Source: Varroa destructor (Eukaryota > Arthropoda > Arachnida > Mesostigmata > Varroidae). Taken from it: DNA of 64,000 bases. Positions 1-13,400 of this stretch are shown in pieces; the first letter of the stretch is position 1; every line of letters starts with the position of its first letter. Location: assembly GCF_002443255.2 (NCBI RefSeq), contig NW_019211455.1, positions 42,926,336 to 42,990,335 on the forward strand, written 5' to 3'. The notes under the pieces were generated by a model that searched no databases, was not told the origin of the DNA, and worked only from the letters and a program-made list of their open reading frames with translations. Made by a program: the position numbers and the translations under genes.

Positions 1-1299
1 TCATTACCCGAATTTCTTGCGCCATATGTGGCTTGAATACTTCTTGGCGAAAACTATGGGTTTTCACCATGTTATAGCGGCAGTGAAGTGTCATTATATA
101 TTTTATTTGCTACAAGTTCTACATTAGTTGCTACAATTAAGTTCCGTAACTTTTATTTTACATTAACTTATTTTTCATTAAACGAATAATTTGTTATAGG
201 TTGTTATATTTTGACCTTCAATTGACTTCTCCTCGCAAGGTTCACTATTTGCAATTTGTTCGCTTTTAGGTGTTTTCTTTCAGAATTTTTTCGAGATCCG
301 TTATATATAGATATATACATTTTTTTGTATTCTCTATGCTCTTCTTATTGCTGTTTCTACTCAATTACTTTGGAACTGCTGTTGTGTTATAAAGGATATA
401 CAAAAAGCAGGATTAGGCAAAAGTGTTCTAATAACTTCTTATCTTTATCTTCCATTCGTTAAGTTAGCAGAGCGCAAAGCGTAGTAAAAATAATTAACAG
501 CGTGGTAAAAAAAATGAGGACCGTGTTTGTACATGCACAGTCTCTTCCACGCGCGACTACCAATTTTAGCTTCGCGACCTAGCCCACTTCGTCTGTCGTC
601 AAATCACTTAGATTCTCTCTTTCGACGATTCGTTCTCTTCTCGTTTCCACCAATTGTAATCATGACGCATTAGTGGCAGCACAAATGTTAGTTATTCATC
701 CAGCAACATGATTTTACATAATAGCAGCAATAAAACATCTGGGATTAATGCTGCGGGCCGTAACAATTCATACTGTTAATTCTTATTTTTATTGTACTAT
801 TGAATTCATAGATGTATTATTTGATCGGCCCGCTAAATCCTGAACAGGACCTTTTCAGCAGCGACGAGAGAGGTTGATGCGTGGAGTGTATCTTTCTCTC
901 TCTCTCTCTCTCTATGCTCCATGAATTGGGGGCCACCGCTTGTCCCAAACACAAGTTTACATGGCCGATTAGCACCAGTGCAGAGCTACTATTGCACGCC
1001 AGCATAGTTTACTTCTGATAAATGACACAATCAGCAGCGAAGCTACAACCTGCCCTGCTTATAAACCTTATGTGCAACTTGTTTCTAGTGACGGTAAATC
1101 GATCATCAAGTCTATGGGTATGACATGATGCCACCTTAGCCTGACCAACAATAAATCGGACTTCCAATTCACTCCCAGATCAGAGCGTCTCGCGTCTTCT
1201 GAAGACGGGCTATCGGGACTGGTTTGGTTCGTGAGCGCAGGCAATAGTGATCCAGTGTTCGTATTTCAATAGCGTACTTTACACGACTGACTTGGTAAT
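1..1299. other. Upstream region of gene 1, no coding gene seen
   Basis: I see no convincing exon here. The short open frames are AT-rich and lack splice context. A somewhat GC-richer stretch at about 540-640 and another at about 1170-1250, just before the first ATG of gene 1, are the likeliest promoter or 5' UTR segments. A CT microsatellite lies at 895-913. In-frame TGA codons precede the ATG at 1300, so the coding sequence does not extend upstream without splicing. Confidence 0.5.
895..913. repeat. CT dinucleotide microsatellite
   Basis: An uninterrupted run of alternating T and C lies about 390 bases upstream of the gene 1 start. It is a simple repeat. A polypyrimidine role in transcription is possible but not shown. 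Confidence 0.9.
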
Positions 1300-4200
1300 A
1301 TGTTTGAATCCGACAGCGACGGGGGTAAGTAATCATTCAACAAAAAGCAATCGTGCACGCTATTCAATTCATAGTACCTTACTTTTAAAAAACGCTGAAA
1401 GCATTGTAACAAAAGGACTAATAGCGTATATAGACCCGAAAAACTTAATTCATGGTGATACTATTTACAATCTGTTCTTCTTAATGCGAATTGACGAAGT
1501 GTACTGCCAAATGTTTATATGCACATGTGTGTATATAGTGAGCGGGCGAGAGTTTTGAATTTAAACGATATAGTATACTACACATTATTATTATTAATAT
1601 TATTATCACATTTCGTAGTACATTGACTATTGTAAAACCTAATTAAGACTTTGTCTTTGAATCAATATATTAAAACAGAGCTTTGCGATACATGTTTAAG
1701 GCCAATATAATAACAATTTTAATAAGTCATTTGGAATAAAGTTGAGGGTATCTTAGTATAACGGTACGTGTAAAGATTTTCTGTTATTGAAAACATGTAA
1801 TAACTGCTTCAACTGCACTGCTGCTGTAGTCGTCAATAACTTGAATAGCTGATATCTGTCAATTGGATAATGCTAGCAAGTTTCTTTGGATCGTTGTTTA
1901 ATTATCGAATCCGATGAACATCGAACTTGATTTAAACCACAAGATTCTCCATTTTTACCAGCTGTTGTTGTTGTTATTCCTTTCTGATTATGCGGTCTGT
2001 ACTTGTAGATTTGAAAAGCGCGCGAAAATTTTCATGCCGGGAACGGGAACTATCGCCACTGTTTGGGTCTGATAGTGACACAACAGGTAAATGTCTAATG
2101 AGGAAGCAAAACTCTTTTTGTCTACAAAGTATACGCTACCGATATCACGTGACAAATAGGATAATGGATAGTATATCGCGGCTATAAGAGTCGTGTTAGT
2201 TTAGTATATGGTGAGGCTCACTCAGTTTCGTTTCACGCAGCTAGAATAGAACATCAAAGAAAGTTGGTGATTATTCATTACGAGGTCGCTATAAAATATC
2301 TTCTTCAATACATGCTAAAATTCTTCACGTTATATTCGCATATATAATGATACTTTTAGTTAGATATTAGTTGGAACCTGTATACAGACACAGATGCACA
2401 CAGTCGCTCAAAGAACTGAAGACTTTTGATCTTGCTTAGATACGCTTCGGCGAAACAAAACTTTGAAATTTCATAAAAGCTCTCTCTTCTGCAGCACCGT
2501 CAACATTTTCTAAACACACAGATCCTCTACAAAACTAACACAAGTCTATACGTAGCCATAGTATTTACCAGTTATACATACCTATACATACGATTCCATC
2601 CAACCGTAAAACTCTCTTTTTGTATCTCAGACTCAAAAAGGGTAAAGCCGGGTCCTAAGCAGGACAAATTCGAAGCTCTGCTTAAGCTGACCCAGCATGG
2701 CAACAGCAAGAAAAATGACAACGATAACAACTCAACGACAAGCGCAACCACTAAGAGCCGTAAAAAATTGGCGATCAGCGGTGGGTCGCAGAGCGACATG
2801 GATGAGCGTGTTGAGGTCGCCAACGACGTGTCAGGGAGAAGGACGAATTTTGACTTGACAAGAAAACGAACCAACAGCAGCAATGGAAACAGAAAAAAGG
2901 GTGCAACCGAAGACGGAACTCATAGCGATGTCGAGAAGGATCTTGAGAACGACAGCCATTCGGAAATGGATGTTAATGAGGGTCGTCGAACGCCGTCAGG
3001 TCGCAAGACAGCTCCAGCTAGTTCGATGGCCACCAAGTCTTCAGGGAGAAGTAGGTCACCTTCACTCGTGTTTGAACCGACATGTACGTGTTTTGTTTTA
3101 GTTGCCGTCAGCCGTTCTGGGGTTTTAGGATGGATTTTCTGTGTTGCATTATATGGAACAATATTTTCATCCATGTTTTATTACCCAATTATAAATCATG
3201 ATTTTGACGAGTAATTCTCAGGGGATATCAAGAAGTCTGTATGCAATTAAGAGAAAGTGGGTTTACATTTGCTAACTGCGAATGCATTAGTAAATATTAA
3301 GCCATTATTTTTTTAACGTCACAGCAACTTTATACTCAGCGTCCTAAGCCCTGGGCAATCGAATTAATGGTTTTCAGCCTTGAAAACAGAAACCCGTATG
3401 ACTAAGTTACCAGCAGAGTCATATTCTTGACTTTGTCGTTTGCCTGAAGTGTGGGTTCGCTTGACAATGTTTATCACTGCATGGGACAATACAGTATTTT
3501 GTTTTTTGCTTCTATTCCTCTATACAGGTCTTATGTTTTCTTGTTGTTTGTTTACGTGAGTTGTAGCTCCCAAGTACATTAAACATTCTCTTCAAAATGT
3601 CGCTTTCCACTTATTCGTATTTCTTGTTTTGTCGCAGGTGGCACTACCGTTCAGACAGCAAATATTATAATATAAATTCAATTTCTATATCTATTTGTTT
3701 TCAATGACTTCATTGAAGCTTTCTGTATGAGCTACGTTATTTCGATACCAAACTGTGCTGTACATATTCAGGTGTGACGTTTCATGACATTTATGGTTGT
3801 ACACATTTATATATGTGTTGTATATAGTTCGATCTAGTGTCAGGCTTTTGAAAAAATTGCTCTATGTGAAAGGTAATCGCTTTTGCTATGATCATTTGAT
3901 CATTGATAGGATGCCTCGTATTATGTGCAAACGTCCTCCAAAAACGTCGACAATATACTTTAAATCATTGTTTATACCAAAAGGTTCTCCTGTCTTTACA
4001 CCAATTTATTTTGTATTCTAAGCACCAGAACAAGAAAAACGAAGACAGGCTAAAAAGACGGCTTTAGCAGGTTTCTAGCTGGGGCTAGCTGGGGGCGTCT
4101 TCTTTCATCAATTCATATTGAAAATAGTAATTGTCAATCATAAGCACATATTTAAAGAATTTGGTAGTTTCTGACAGGACGAGAGGCTTATAGGCGGTCA

Positions 4201-7200
4201 GGACAAAGCGCGCATAAGGAAAGTACGCTCGATATAAACGATAACTAGATCATATTCCCTATTCGAACCATAGGAATTGACGTGTACTGTGTTGCGGTTA
4301 CAAAATAGTACAGCCCTTCTTCGAGTGCAGTGTTGATGAAATGGTTCTCTATTTAATGACATCGGCTTTTCACAAATACACGAGGAGAAAAAGCATGTGC
4401 TTTTAAAACGAGGTGAAAAGTGAGGTAAAAAAATAAAGTGAAGTTGGTTATAAACGGTTTTTAAACAAGATTCCAGTGTTGGCCCTGTTCGAAGTTCGTC
4501 ATTTCTTCTAAGGTAGTTGCTCGTGAACGAAACAGTTCAACAAAATTCTGTTGGATTACAAATCTAGGGACAGAATACAATGGGGAAATATGTAGGCAAA
4601 TAATTACAAAAGTCGGTTTTCAGTAGAAAAAATAAGTAGATTCCTACGCAGAGTTAGTACTGCTACAATTGTAAATAACTTTTTCTTCGTAGCTGACTGA
4701 ATTTTGTGTTGTAACTGCAGAGTTCCACCTTTGGAACTACACATACTATCTCACTATATACGTTTACACACGGTATATTGATAAGAGATTATTAATATAG
4801 CAAGTCTTCCATCGTCTGCGGTACTTTCTCAGGTGAAAAACGTGCCCGGAAGAGTTCACCGGGGCCCACAGGCTCCGAGAAAGAAGAACACGAACCTTCA
4901 ACCAAACGTACGTTGGTTGACTTTGCTTCAGAATGCATAGATAACTAGATTCTGCTTAGGGGACATTTAATGTTGTCATAAGTCGAGGCAAATTTTAACA
5001 GAACAAACAACTGACTACTAAACGCTTTCTCGGTTCACTAGAGAGGGCTGACGCTGCATTAGTAGCCCCTAAGAATATTTGTTATAAGGCGACATCTGGG
5101 TATCTTAACGTAGCATAAACAGACAAGCAGGGTTCGTTTCGTGCTGCTAAAAGGAGCCAGTGCTCCGAGGTAATGTTCAGCTTATGCGGTAAAATCCGAC
5201 ATAAAATTCGAAGCGTTTAGCACTGAGACCGGCGTGGGTGAAAAATAGAGTAAATATGTATTCGAATCATTTCTTTCCTGCTAAATTTACAAAATCTTGG
5301 TTGACGACACACGTGACTTCACGTAGAACATGCCTATTTTGTTTCTTAGAAGGTATGATACAAATTCGGGTAGCTATATGGTGATTATATCCACATAAAT
5401 CTCATGTTATATTAGTAAAGGATTCCGAGTAGTCTACTAATTTCAATGCCATTCAAACTCGTTATGTATAACAGGGCTGGCAGCCGGCGGACATAGCAAG
5501 AACGCACAGCTATCTGTGGATGCCGAAGAGGACCCGCTGACTGCCAAACGTGAGTCTATAGCATGAAAAATATCTATGTTAGTGTTTCCGAATGTGTACG
5601 GCGGATAACGCGGATTATTTGGCCTTGAATGCCAGGCATGGTTTGCTTGGTGACACATTATGTGTCATGTACAACTAGTTATTCTTATATTTTATTATTA
5701 AAGTTATTATATTATATTATATTAGTGAAGTTTGCTTTTGTACCATCTTTTCCAACGTCCAGGCAGCACAAGTCAATTTATTTGCTCGTTATTTCTGTAA
5801 CACGTGTTACAGTTATTTGTAGTATACAGGCTTTATACGTTTACTCTTGTGCAATTTGTTCTGAAATAAGACGCAATTCAAATGCTCGCTTTAATTTGAA
5901 TGTCGTTAGCGTGTTCTGTTTTCATTTCTGTGATACTTTAACATACGATAGCCTTATCTATTGTATCGTACAATGGTCTTAGCAGGCGCCGCTCGTCAGA
6001 AGACGGTAACTGAGGCAGACGGCACTACTAAGGCTGTACCCACACCCCGGAGGGGTCGAGGACGTCTTGCGAAAGATAAGTCTACTGTTAACACTTCCGG
6101 AAATGAAAAGAACAGCTCAAACGTTGTCAGCGATGGCGAAACCATAGCGAAGCGCAAGTCAACGAACGGAAAACCACACGATGAACAAGCTGACAACGAA
6201 GGTGCCCAACAAAACAGCGAACATGGCGGCCGAAGTCAAATCGAGACGGCCAAACCGGATCATAAGAAATCCACCCCAGCAACCAAGAAGCTTCGTTGGC
6301 GACCCCAGAAAGGCACGTCTGGCACGAGCAGTGAAAAGGATAAAGCGGTAGAAGCTACAAAGGATAACGGGAAGCTTGCCATTGATGAAGATGAAGATGG
6401 AGAACAGGCAAAGTCGAACGTAAGCAAAAAAGCGACAGAGGAGCAAGACCATAATGAAGAACAACTGAGTGACGAATCGAACAACTTTGAGGCAAATCGT
6501 AAGCTTACGGCTGCGCTTGTTAGTGAAGCGAAGTCAATCTCAGCACCGGGAAGAACATCTAAAAGCAAGGTTACCAGCATTCATAATGTAGACGAGAAGA
6601 CAGCCAAACCGAAGCCGAACCAGGGGGAAAACTACGAGTTAGACGACGGCAAGGGATCCAACCAGACCAATAATAGCGATAGCGATTGTAAAGACGACGC
6701 TGACCTTTTGAGTTCTAGCGAAGCCATGAATATAGTCACGGTTAAGGCGGAAGTGCCAAAGTCATTTGGACAACTTCGAAGAAGTACTCGAACTCAAGCA
6801 TTCGCAACAGTAGAAAATCGATCTGAGGAGAGCGATCGTGAAACACCCGAACCTTCAGATGATGAAGCGTTCGTAGCACGTAAGTAGGTTTAAGCTATTT
6901 TAGGATGTTTATATGGTTCTGCGGAAAACGAAACCAGTTTTTACAAATCATCAAATATTTGTTTGTGGAACAATCATTTTTGTATGGGGGCAGAGTAGTT
7001 AACTGTGTGTAAGTGCGCTTTCGGGGAATGAGTGAACAATCTAACTCTAATTGTTTCAAGCGTTTTCTGTCCTTGCCCCTATCCCATTAGGTATAAGTGC
7101 CAAACATTATAGGAAGAACAGAAAGTCGAAGAGACTCTCTGCAGCTAAAAAGACTGCGCAGCGCAAGGCGTCTATGAAACTGCGAAGGCAGAATAAAGCT

Positions 7201-8535
7201 GTCCGTGAGGATAGTTCCGATGAAAGTGGTAAGTACTAAACCCCTATTTAAATTTATAATTGGTTATTTTCCATTCGTTTCAACGCAAACGCCATAAGCT
7301 ACAGGTCCTTAGCGTTTAATATTGATCCCGTAAGGCTGCAGCGTTTGACACTACCTCTATAGTATCTAAATTACGTTACTAACGTATATGCGTGGATGTT
7401 GTCTTGATATCTGAAAACTGCAAATTCACCTCCTACATATGAAGAGCTTTTTGAACATGTTTTTTTGTTTTATAGCTACTTCAACATCTTAACAAGCGCA
7501 AACAATTGAGGTCACTCGAAATCATTATCAGTCCATGTCCGATATTTTTGTACGGTAAAGGCATTAGCTTTGGGGTTGTATTCACAGTACGTTGGTATCA
7601 TTCAATAGTGTCAGTAATTTATTTTTTTTTTGTTTTTCAGAAGTGTCGCTTGCTGGGCATCTTTTCAACCGTGGAGGCAGCTTACATACCACTGTCAAAC
7701 AACTGGTCGTAGCAATCGCACGCAGTAAGCAATTTTTACATCTTTTAGTTAAATTATGAGCAATTAAAAAAGATTTAATGACGTTAGTCAGATTTACTTT
7801 TTTCGGATAATTCCTATACATTTATATTCTTAAAATACGTCTTTGATGTCATTCGTCAGTAAACAATAGATTTGATGAAGTTTGTAATTAATTTTGGTTT
7901 TTACTTTTCTTAATGGGGAAGCAATGCTTAATTATCACTTTCAATGAAAGACCATAGGAACGTCAACTAAGTGTAATAAAATACCGAAGCCCAATTTAAA
8001 GAGGAAATTGTTTAGAAGATTTCAAAGGCGAAATGCTGCATTTGTGCATTACGCGACGACACGATGGTGTTTTGACGGTTTCTACTAAATGTCCTTTTGC
8101 TATCCATAGGTTTTTGTTTTAAAGTAATCGTTTACCAAGGTTTTGGTAAGCAATTTTCAAAGATTGCTATATTTTCCGAGAACATACGTACTCAAGCTGC
8201 GTTTTGCTGAAGTCATGCGACCCACCCTCCACGTCCAATCCAACAAAGTATTTTGTCTAGATTCAAAATTTATTTGATAGACCGGCGTATATGAGCTGCC
8301 TCAATTTAGAGCAGACGATATATAAGTACAAGTGCTTAAATGGTGCAGTGTCAGGTAGAGGGCGAACTTAACCTAAACGTAAGTAAAAGACTGCTCTTCT
8401 GAATTGTGCTATCATGTGCTTTGCTTTGCAGACACGGCAATGCTAGGTGACCTCACTGCAGAAATTCATCAGTTGCGGGAAACTCTTCGAGAGGGGAGTG
8501 TCCCAGATATGAAACAGAGACATGACATAAATTGA
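1300..8535 (+). CDS. Uncharacterised charged nuclear protein with AT-hook-like motifs (9 exons, 630 aa)
   Basis: Exons are 1300-1324, 2009-2086, 2631-3050, 4833-4907, 5475-5549, 5986-6879, 7091-7228, 7641-7724 and 8432-8535. All junctions are GT-AG and every intron is phase 1. The joined frame is open to TGA at 8533. An in-frame TGA twelve bases before the ATG supports the start. The protein begins with acidic Ser-Asp repeats (FESDSDG, then LFGSDSD near residues 27-33). Long lysine, serine and glutamate-rich low-complexity regions follow. RRGRGR at about 246-251 resembles an AT-hook, and LRWRPQK at about 327-333 is a degenerate one. Residues 524-560 are strongly basic. Residues 580-615 look helical with regular leucines, suggesting a coiled coil. 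I do not recognise the family. A nuclear, DNA- or chromatin-associated role is inferred from composition. Exon 3 could instead end at 3083, also phase 1. The C-terminus is uncertain because another terminal exon lies at 9137-9291. Confidence 0.75.
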
Positions 8536-8994
8536 AGATCAACGCTATGCAGCCGAACGACCCATAGAATCGCTTCAACCATGGTTACTTCTACCACAGA
8601 AAGGATTTCTGCATAACAAACACACAGATATTTGTGTGTATCACAGATCTCTACGATTTGATAGATAAAAATTGTCAGCGGATATGTAATGGATACTATT
8701 GATGAACCGTAATTGTTACATATGATGATTTACGCATTTTGGGTCGATGAAAGTGGTAGATGATCACTGAAAAACATCGACATATCTTATGTAGAGATCA
8801 CATGTCGGCATTCTTTCGTGTCAGGTGTAGTTTCCAGGAGATGTTTTATGTAGAATTTGAGGCTCCTATGATGTATCCGATAAAACAAAAAAAAAATCAA
8901 GCAGAATATACATAAGCAGATGACAAAATTTCCATCAAAAATTTAGTAAAGCTGCATTCGGACGGTAATATGTTACCTCGAAACTCCAACAAAC

Positions 8995-9012
8995 TATATA
9001 TATATATATATA
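8995..9012. repeat. TA dinucleotide microsatellite
   Basis: A short alternating TA run lies between the last assembled exon of gene 1 and its candidate alternative terminal exon. Confidence 0.85.
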
Positions 9013-9136
9013 CATTTCCGTTTTACATTCTTCTACTGAAAATAATTGTCCCTGTCAGTCATCAAATCTGTCACCACACTTGATCAAGTATCACGTACTA
9101 CAGTAACGGTGTATTGTGAAAACTACTTTTTTTTAG

Positions 9137-9291
9137 TAAAACTTCATAAAAAATTGCTTCACAAAGGATCACAAAGCTCACGCAGTACTAAAGAAAAAAG
9201 GCACGAGAAAATAACAGACTACAGCGCGCACAGCAGTCGCGCCGAGCAAGTATCATCGAGCGAAGATCCAGAATATTATTTAGTTGAGTAA
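9137..9291 (+). CDS. Candidate alternative last coding exon of gene 1
   Basis: A strong acceptor (a run of eight T then AG) opens a frame of 2 nt plus 50 codons that ends in TAA. The phase matches the phase 1 donors of all upstream exons. The peptide is hydrophilic and biased like the rest of gene 1 (SQSSRSTKEKRHEK, then SSSEDPEYYLVE). It could follow exon 7, exon 8, or a shortened exon 9 that uses a weak GT at about 8503. An AATAAA at 9429-9434 is the first one seen after either stop codon. Without transcript data I cannot say which C-terminus is used. Confidence 0.45.
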
Positions 9292-9428
9292 CAATAATGT
9301 GCTGTCTCAAACGTTAGTAATATTTAACCATAAAACAGACCATGGAAGTAATGAAAGTAGTAGCGCACAGCCGAACCCGTAACCACAAATTACAGAAACA
9401 AAAATTGGATAATAACAACATTTAGATG

Positions 9429-9434
9429 AATAAA
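9429..9434 (+). terminator. Candidate polyadenylation signal AATAAA for gene 1
   Basis: A canonical AATAAA hexamer lies 138 bases after the stop of the candidate last exon and about 900 bases after the TGA at 8533-8535. I saw no earlier AATAAA after 8535. That agrees with transcripts running through this region before the convergent mRpS15 gene. Confidence 0.45.
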
Positions 9435-10233
9435 ACAACATTGTCACTTCACTCTCGTAGAAACTAACTTGTAAATTTGCGCCTCATAAAACAATGAAAG
9501 GTATTGCATATTATCGGCAGTAGCAATTTATAACGGAGTTCAGATTGCAATCAATACTGTAGCGAGAAACACGAGATTAAATCGTCCGCTGTACCGCATT
9601 ATTTTCCCCGCTTACGAACATTATACGATACATAACTACACGTGTTCTTATGGAGGTCGCCTCTTATAAATAATGAATTTTTTATAATTATTTAAGCGAT
9701 AATAAGCGCTGATTCTATTGTGAAATAGAAATACTTTTCTTGTGTAAAATAAAAATAAAGAATACCGTACAAGATTCATTAAGTCATTTACTACCCAATT
9801 TCGTATTTGGCCTGTTGCATACCTCGGCTATGATCGAATAGAGGGTAGGTCAATGATAGCTAATCAGAAAATATAGAAACACGTGTTCCACAGTTATCGC
9901 AAATTCATATATGGATTTTCAAAATCAAGCGTTTAATTTCAGGTCTATTTTCATTGTGAGAGCTTAATTATGCTGGATCAATTTAAAACACAGCAATGAC
10001 CCGAGCGGGCGGCCCTAGGTGCCGTGTCGACCAATAACCACTAAGCTAAGTGATAATAAATAAAATAATTTGAAAAGAAACATTTCCAACTATTCCTGGT
10101 CCATTATTTATGTTCAAACATTATACGATTAAAGCTATCTAATATAAAAGACACTCTCGCGTTTAGTAACTGCGGTAGCTTTTTTGCGATAAATAAAAGC
10201 AGTCCGAATTGCGACTTGTAAAATGAGGAGACA

Positions 10234-10239
10234 TTTATT
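10234..10239 (-). terminator. Candidate polyadenylation signal of mRpS15
   Basis: The plus-strand TTTATT reads AATAAA on the minus strand, about 180 bases past the mRpS15 stop codon. The spacing fits a short 3' UTR. Confidence 0.4.
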
Positions 10240-10419
10240 TTCAAATCTGAGGAAACCCACTTACAATCGAAGACAAATGAAGATATAATCTACAAGAATC
10301 TATGATTTAAATATTGAAGTTCATCAATCTAATATCAAATTAGCTGTTTACACAAAAATAGCGTTTAAACATAAAAGGTTAGCGAAGCAACAGTAATAAT
10401 GTGCAGCGTCGCTGTTTCA

Positions 10420-13400
10420 CTAAAATATCTTTCTTTCATATTCAAGGCTCTTAACCTCTTCATCAGTTAGTTTTAATTCCGCAATCTCTCTTACAATGAA
10501 CTCCTCGGCTTCACGTTTTTCGACCTCGAACTCCTTCTGGAGAATCTTAAGTTTTTCGTGATAAGCCGTAAGTTTGTCCTGCTTAATCTGTAAAACAACA
10601 AACAACGGTAACGGTGTGTCTAATGTAACGAATAAATTACTAGAAAGTATTTTATCTAAAACTTTTAAACAAGGTAGCCTGGAAACATTAATTGTACATT
10701 TTATCTATTCAAAGAATTTTCAAACCTTTCTAGCACGTGCTGAAATATGTAGAAAATTATATAATAATAATAATACTAAGTACAAAATAACGAACTCCAA
10801 GCCCTAGGCATAGCTACTGTGTGGGACTTGCACCCTCGCTAAACGTCAGTCATATGCCCTTTCTTTTCAACGCTATTGAAACCATTTGCATATTATTGCG
10901 ATTTCGCATAGAGACGCAACCAAGATCACGGATTTGTTGCCGGGTTCAGTTATTAAGATTGCTAGTGATCGTTTTTTTTTCTATATTGGTTCAGCAGCGT
11001 CCCAGACGGTCGCCTTCCTCTTACGTTCTTGTTTGAACCTTTTATTAGATTTTAGCTTTCGCATATTTGTGGCTTGCGGGTATATAGCCATGCGCTAGAT
11101 CATGCCGACCACCAGCTGTCTCGAGAGTGTCGAAATCTTTGCGAGCAACCTTGAAAGCTGGCGTCATATTCACGATTACGTAAAAGACGATCCGTGTGGC
11201 GCTTTCAGCCTTTTTTAGTTTGTATAAAACTTTTTTCAAATTTTTATGCCCAACTAAGACCTTATATAAGAATCACAATAATAAAATTAAAGTACCCGCC
11301 AAGAAGTTCCGTCCAGAGGGGGACTCTCTCTCAATTGCGTCTGGCTGAGATGTCAGACAAAATACCGCCACGCGTGATAGGACGGTTCACTGTTCCACGG
11401 CCGTACGAACATATCAGAGGACAAAAAGCATGCTACTATCGTTTTTAATAGATAGCACTTTCCATTTCTATTCTGTAATCGTACCTTCTCGGCATGCTCG
11501 GTTGTCAGTCGTCGAAGCTCGCTTTTGCGAGTAACCTTAGGAGCTGTTCTTTCTAAAGGCGCATACGAGTGCTCAATTTCCAGTACTTGCTTTACAAACT
11601 CGTACCTGTGCAAGACGAAAACAAGGCGAAGTTCTATGATACTTGTAGGCCAAACTACTTACAAAATACTTTGTACTACTATTGAGGGTTAGGCAAGTCT
11701 ATGAATTGTTCGAAAAAAAGTCTCCGAATAGCTAAAAAATAAAGTAAAATACAAAGAACATTTTTCATACTACTGAAATGCCGTTTTTGACATCTTCGAG
11801 GGATTTTTACTGTATTCTGTATGGTGTAGGCTACTTTATTGTATATTAGTAGCAAGAATTCAGTCGTCCTCGAAAACGAAGTCGAAGACATATAGACCCA
11901 CTCACATAAAGCGATTCTTCTCAAGTTCGAAGTGAAATAATGAGTCACCTTATATATGATTACCTTATGAGGACCTATAAATTTCGTCACTTAAATAAGT
12001 GTCTGTCACTCGGATTATGTTCATCGGACTCTTACACAAGTTCCCGGGTTTTTTGGGCGGCGCCTATTCTTTAATCAAGTACTTCACAGAGATTTACGTA
12101 CATGCATAAAAGTAATACATACATAAATGCCTATTTTAGAATTATTAGTAATGTTTTTTACTAACTGCTAATTACTTAATAAAGAATCTCATCAGTCATG
12201 TTGTTATAGCCTAACCAAGGTTTAAGTAACATGCTGCGCACTATCTACTCTTTTACGTAATATACTCTAAACTAAGCTCAAAGATTTTAGATAAATACAA
12301 TAGCGAAAATGTTTACAATGGCTGAAAACTATGCCCTAATATCTGTGTCTCTTAGGTTGTTTAGATATTAAAGGTGTAAGGATCCCGTTGATTTGTATTT
12401 ACCCACAGTTTTTATCGTTTGTCTTACCTCTCGAAGTCATATCGTCCCAGTTGCTTCAACTGCTTATTGCGACGGCTGATTGCCTCTAACAACTTGACTT
12501 TCCAGACCTTTGACTTTTTGAATGATGTCTTATAGACCTCCTTAAACGAGCGTATAAAGAAGGTGTCCCTTGCGACTGTAAGTAGAAATTACAAAAAGTT
12601 ACTAGCGCATACAAAATATTGATTTTGGCTTTCTCAAGAAACGTATACATGTGGAAATCAGACATTATAATAATTTTATTTGCCAAATCCTTGTCACTAT
12701 TATAATTATACTTTAAATTATTCAATTATCCATCGCCCTTACCAAGGAGACTAGGTAGACGTCAACGAAAACAAACATTTAATCGCGTCAGAAATCTTGC
12801 CCCGATTCTATCTGTTCCGTACATATAAGCGAGATATGTAAGAAGGCTGAAGCAACTTCACCAAATATGATTAATCTCGAACGGGTGATCTATAATACTG
12901 GATAACCTGCCCTGTATTTATTAGTCTATGCTTAACATGTTTACTTATCCGATATTGATCAGATCAGATCATATCATACTTTGGTCAGCATTACAACAAA
13001 ATTACTCTATACAATGCAAACAAATAGACCAAGTAATATCTAAAGCTTAATTTATTTTTTGTTTTTAATTTGAGAGATATTTCCCTTTTTCATGATACCA
13101 TAGCATAATTATCGCACCTCTGCAGGACAGATTCTGACAAATACAGTCGAATCCCAGTTCACCATCACTCACTGATAAAGTTTGTAAATTGAAAAGTATG
13201 CAGAACAAAATAATTATTAGCTGAAAAAATGTCAAAAAAAGTAAAAGTAACGATTCACTTTTATACTCAAACGATTCAGTATCGTATGGGTGTCGCCGGA
13301 CTCGATTCAAGAACTCGTCTTTTATAGACTTTCTTTGGTCACTGTAGGATGCGAATTCAACGCTGAAAATCTTCTTCATCTCTTCGGGGGCTCTGAAACC

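Noticed and set aside
2631..8535. Gene 1 as PDS5, LEDGF/HDGF or another known chromatin protein with AT-hooks.
   Set aside because: The AT-hook-like motifs and low-complexity acidic/basic stretches are suggestive. But no HEAT repeats, PWWP or integrase-binding domain is present, so the similarity is compositional only.
9137..9291. DPEYYLVE at the end of the candidate last exon resembles the start of a chromodomain.
   Set aside because: A stop codon follows directly. No K-W-x-G-Y/W continuation could be found on the plus strand before mRpS15, even using the possible GT at the stop as a donor.
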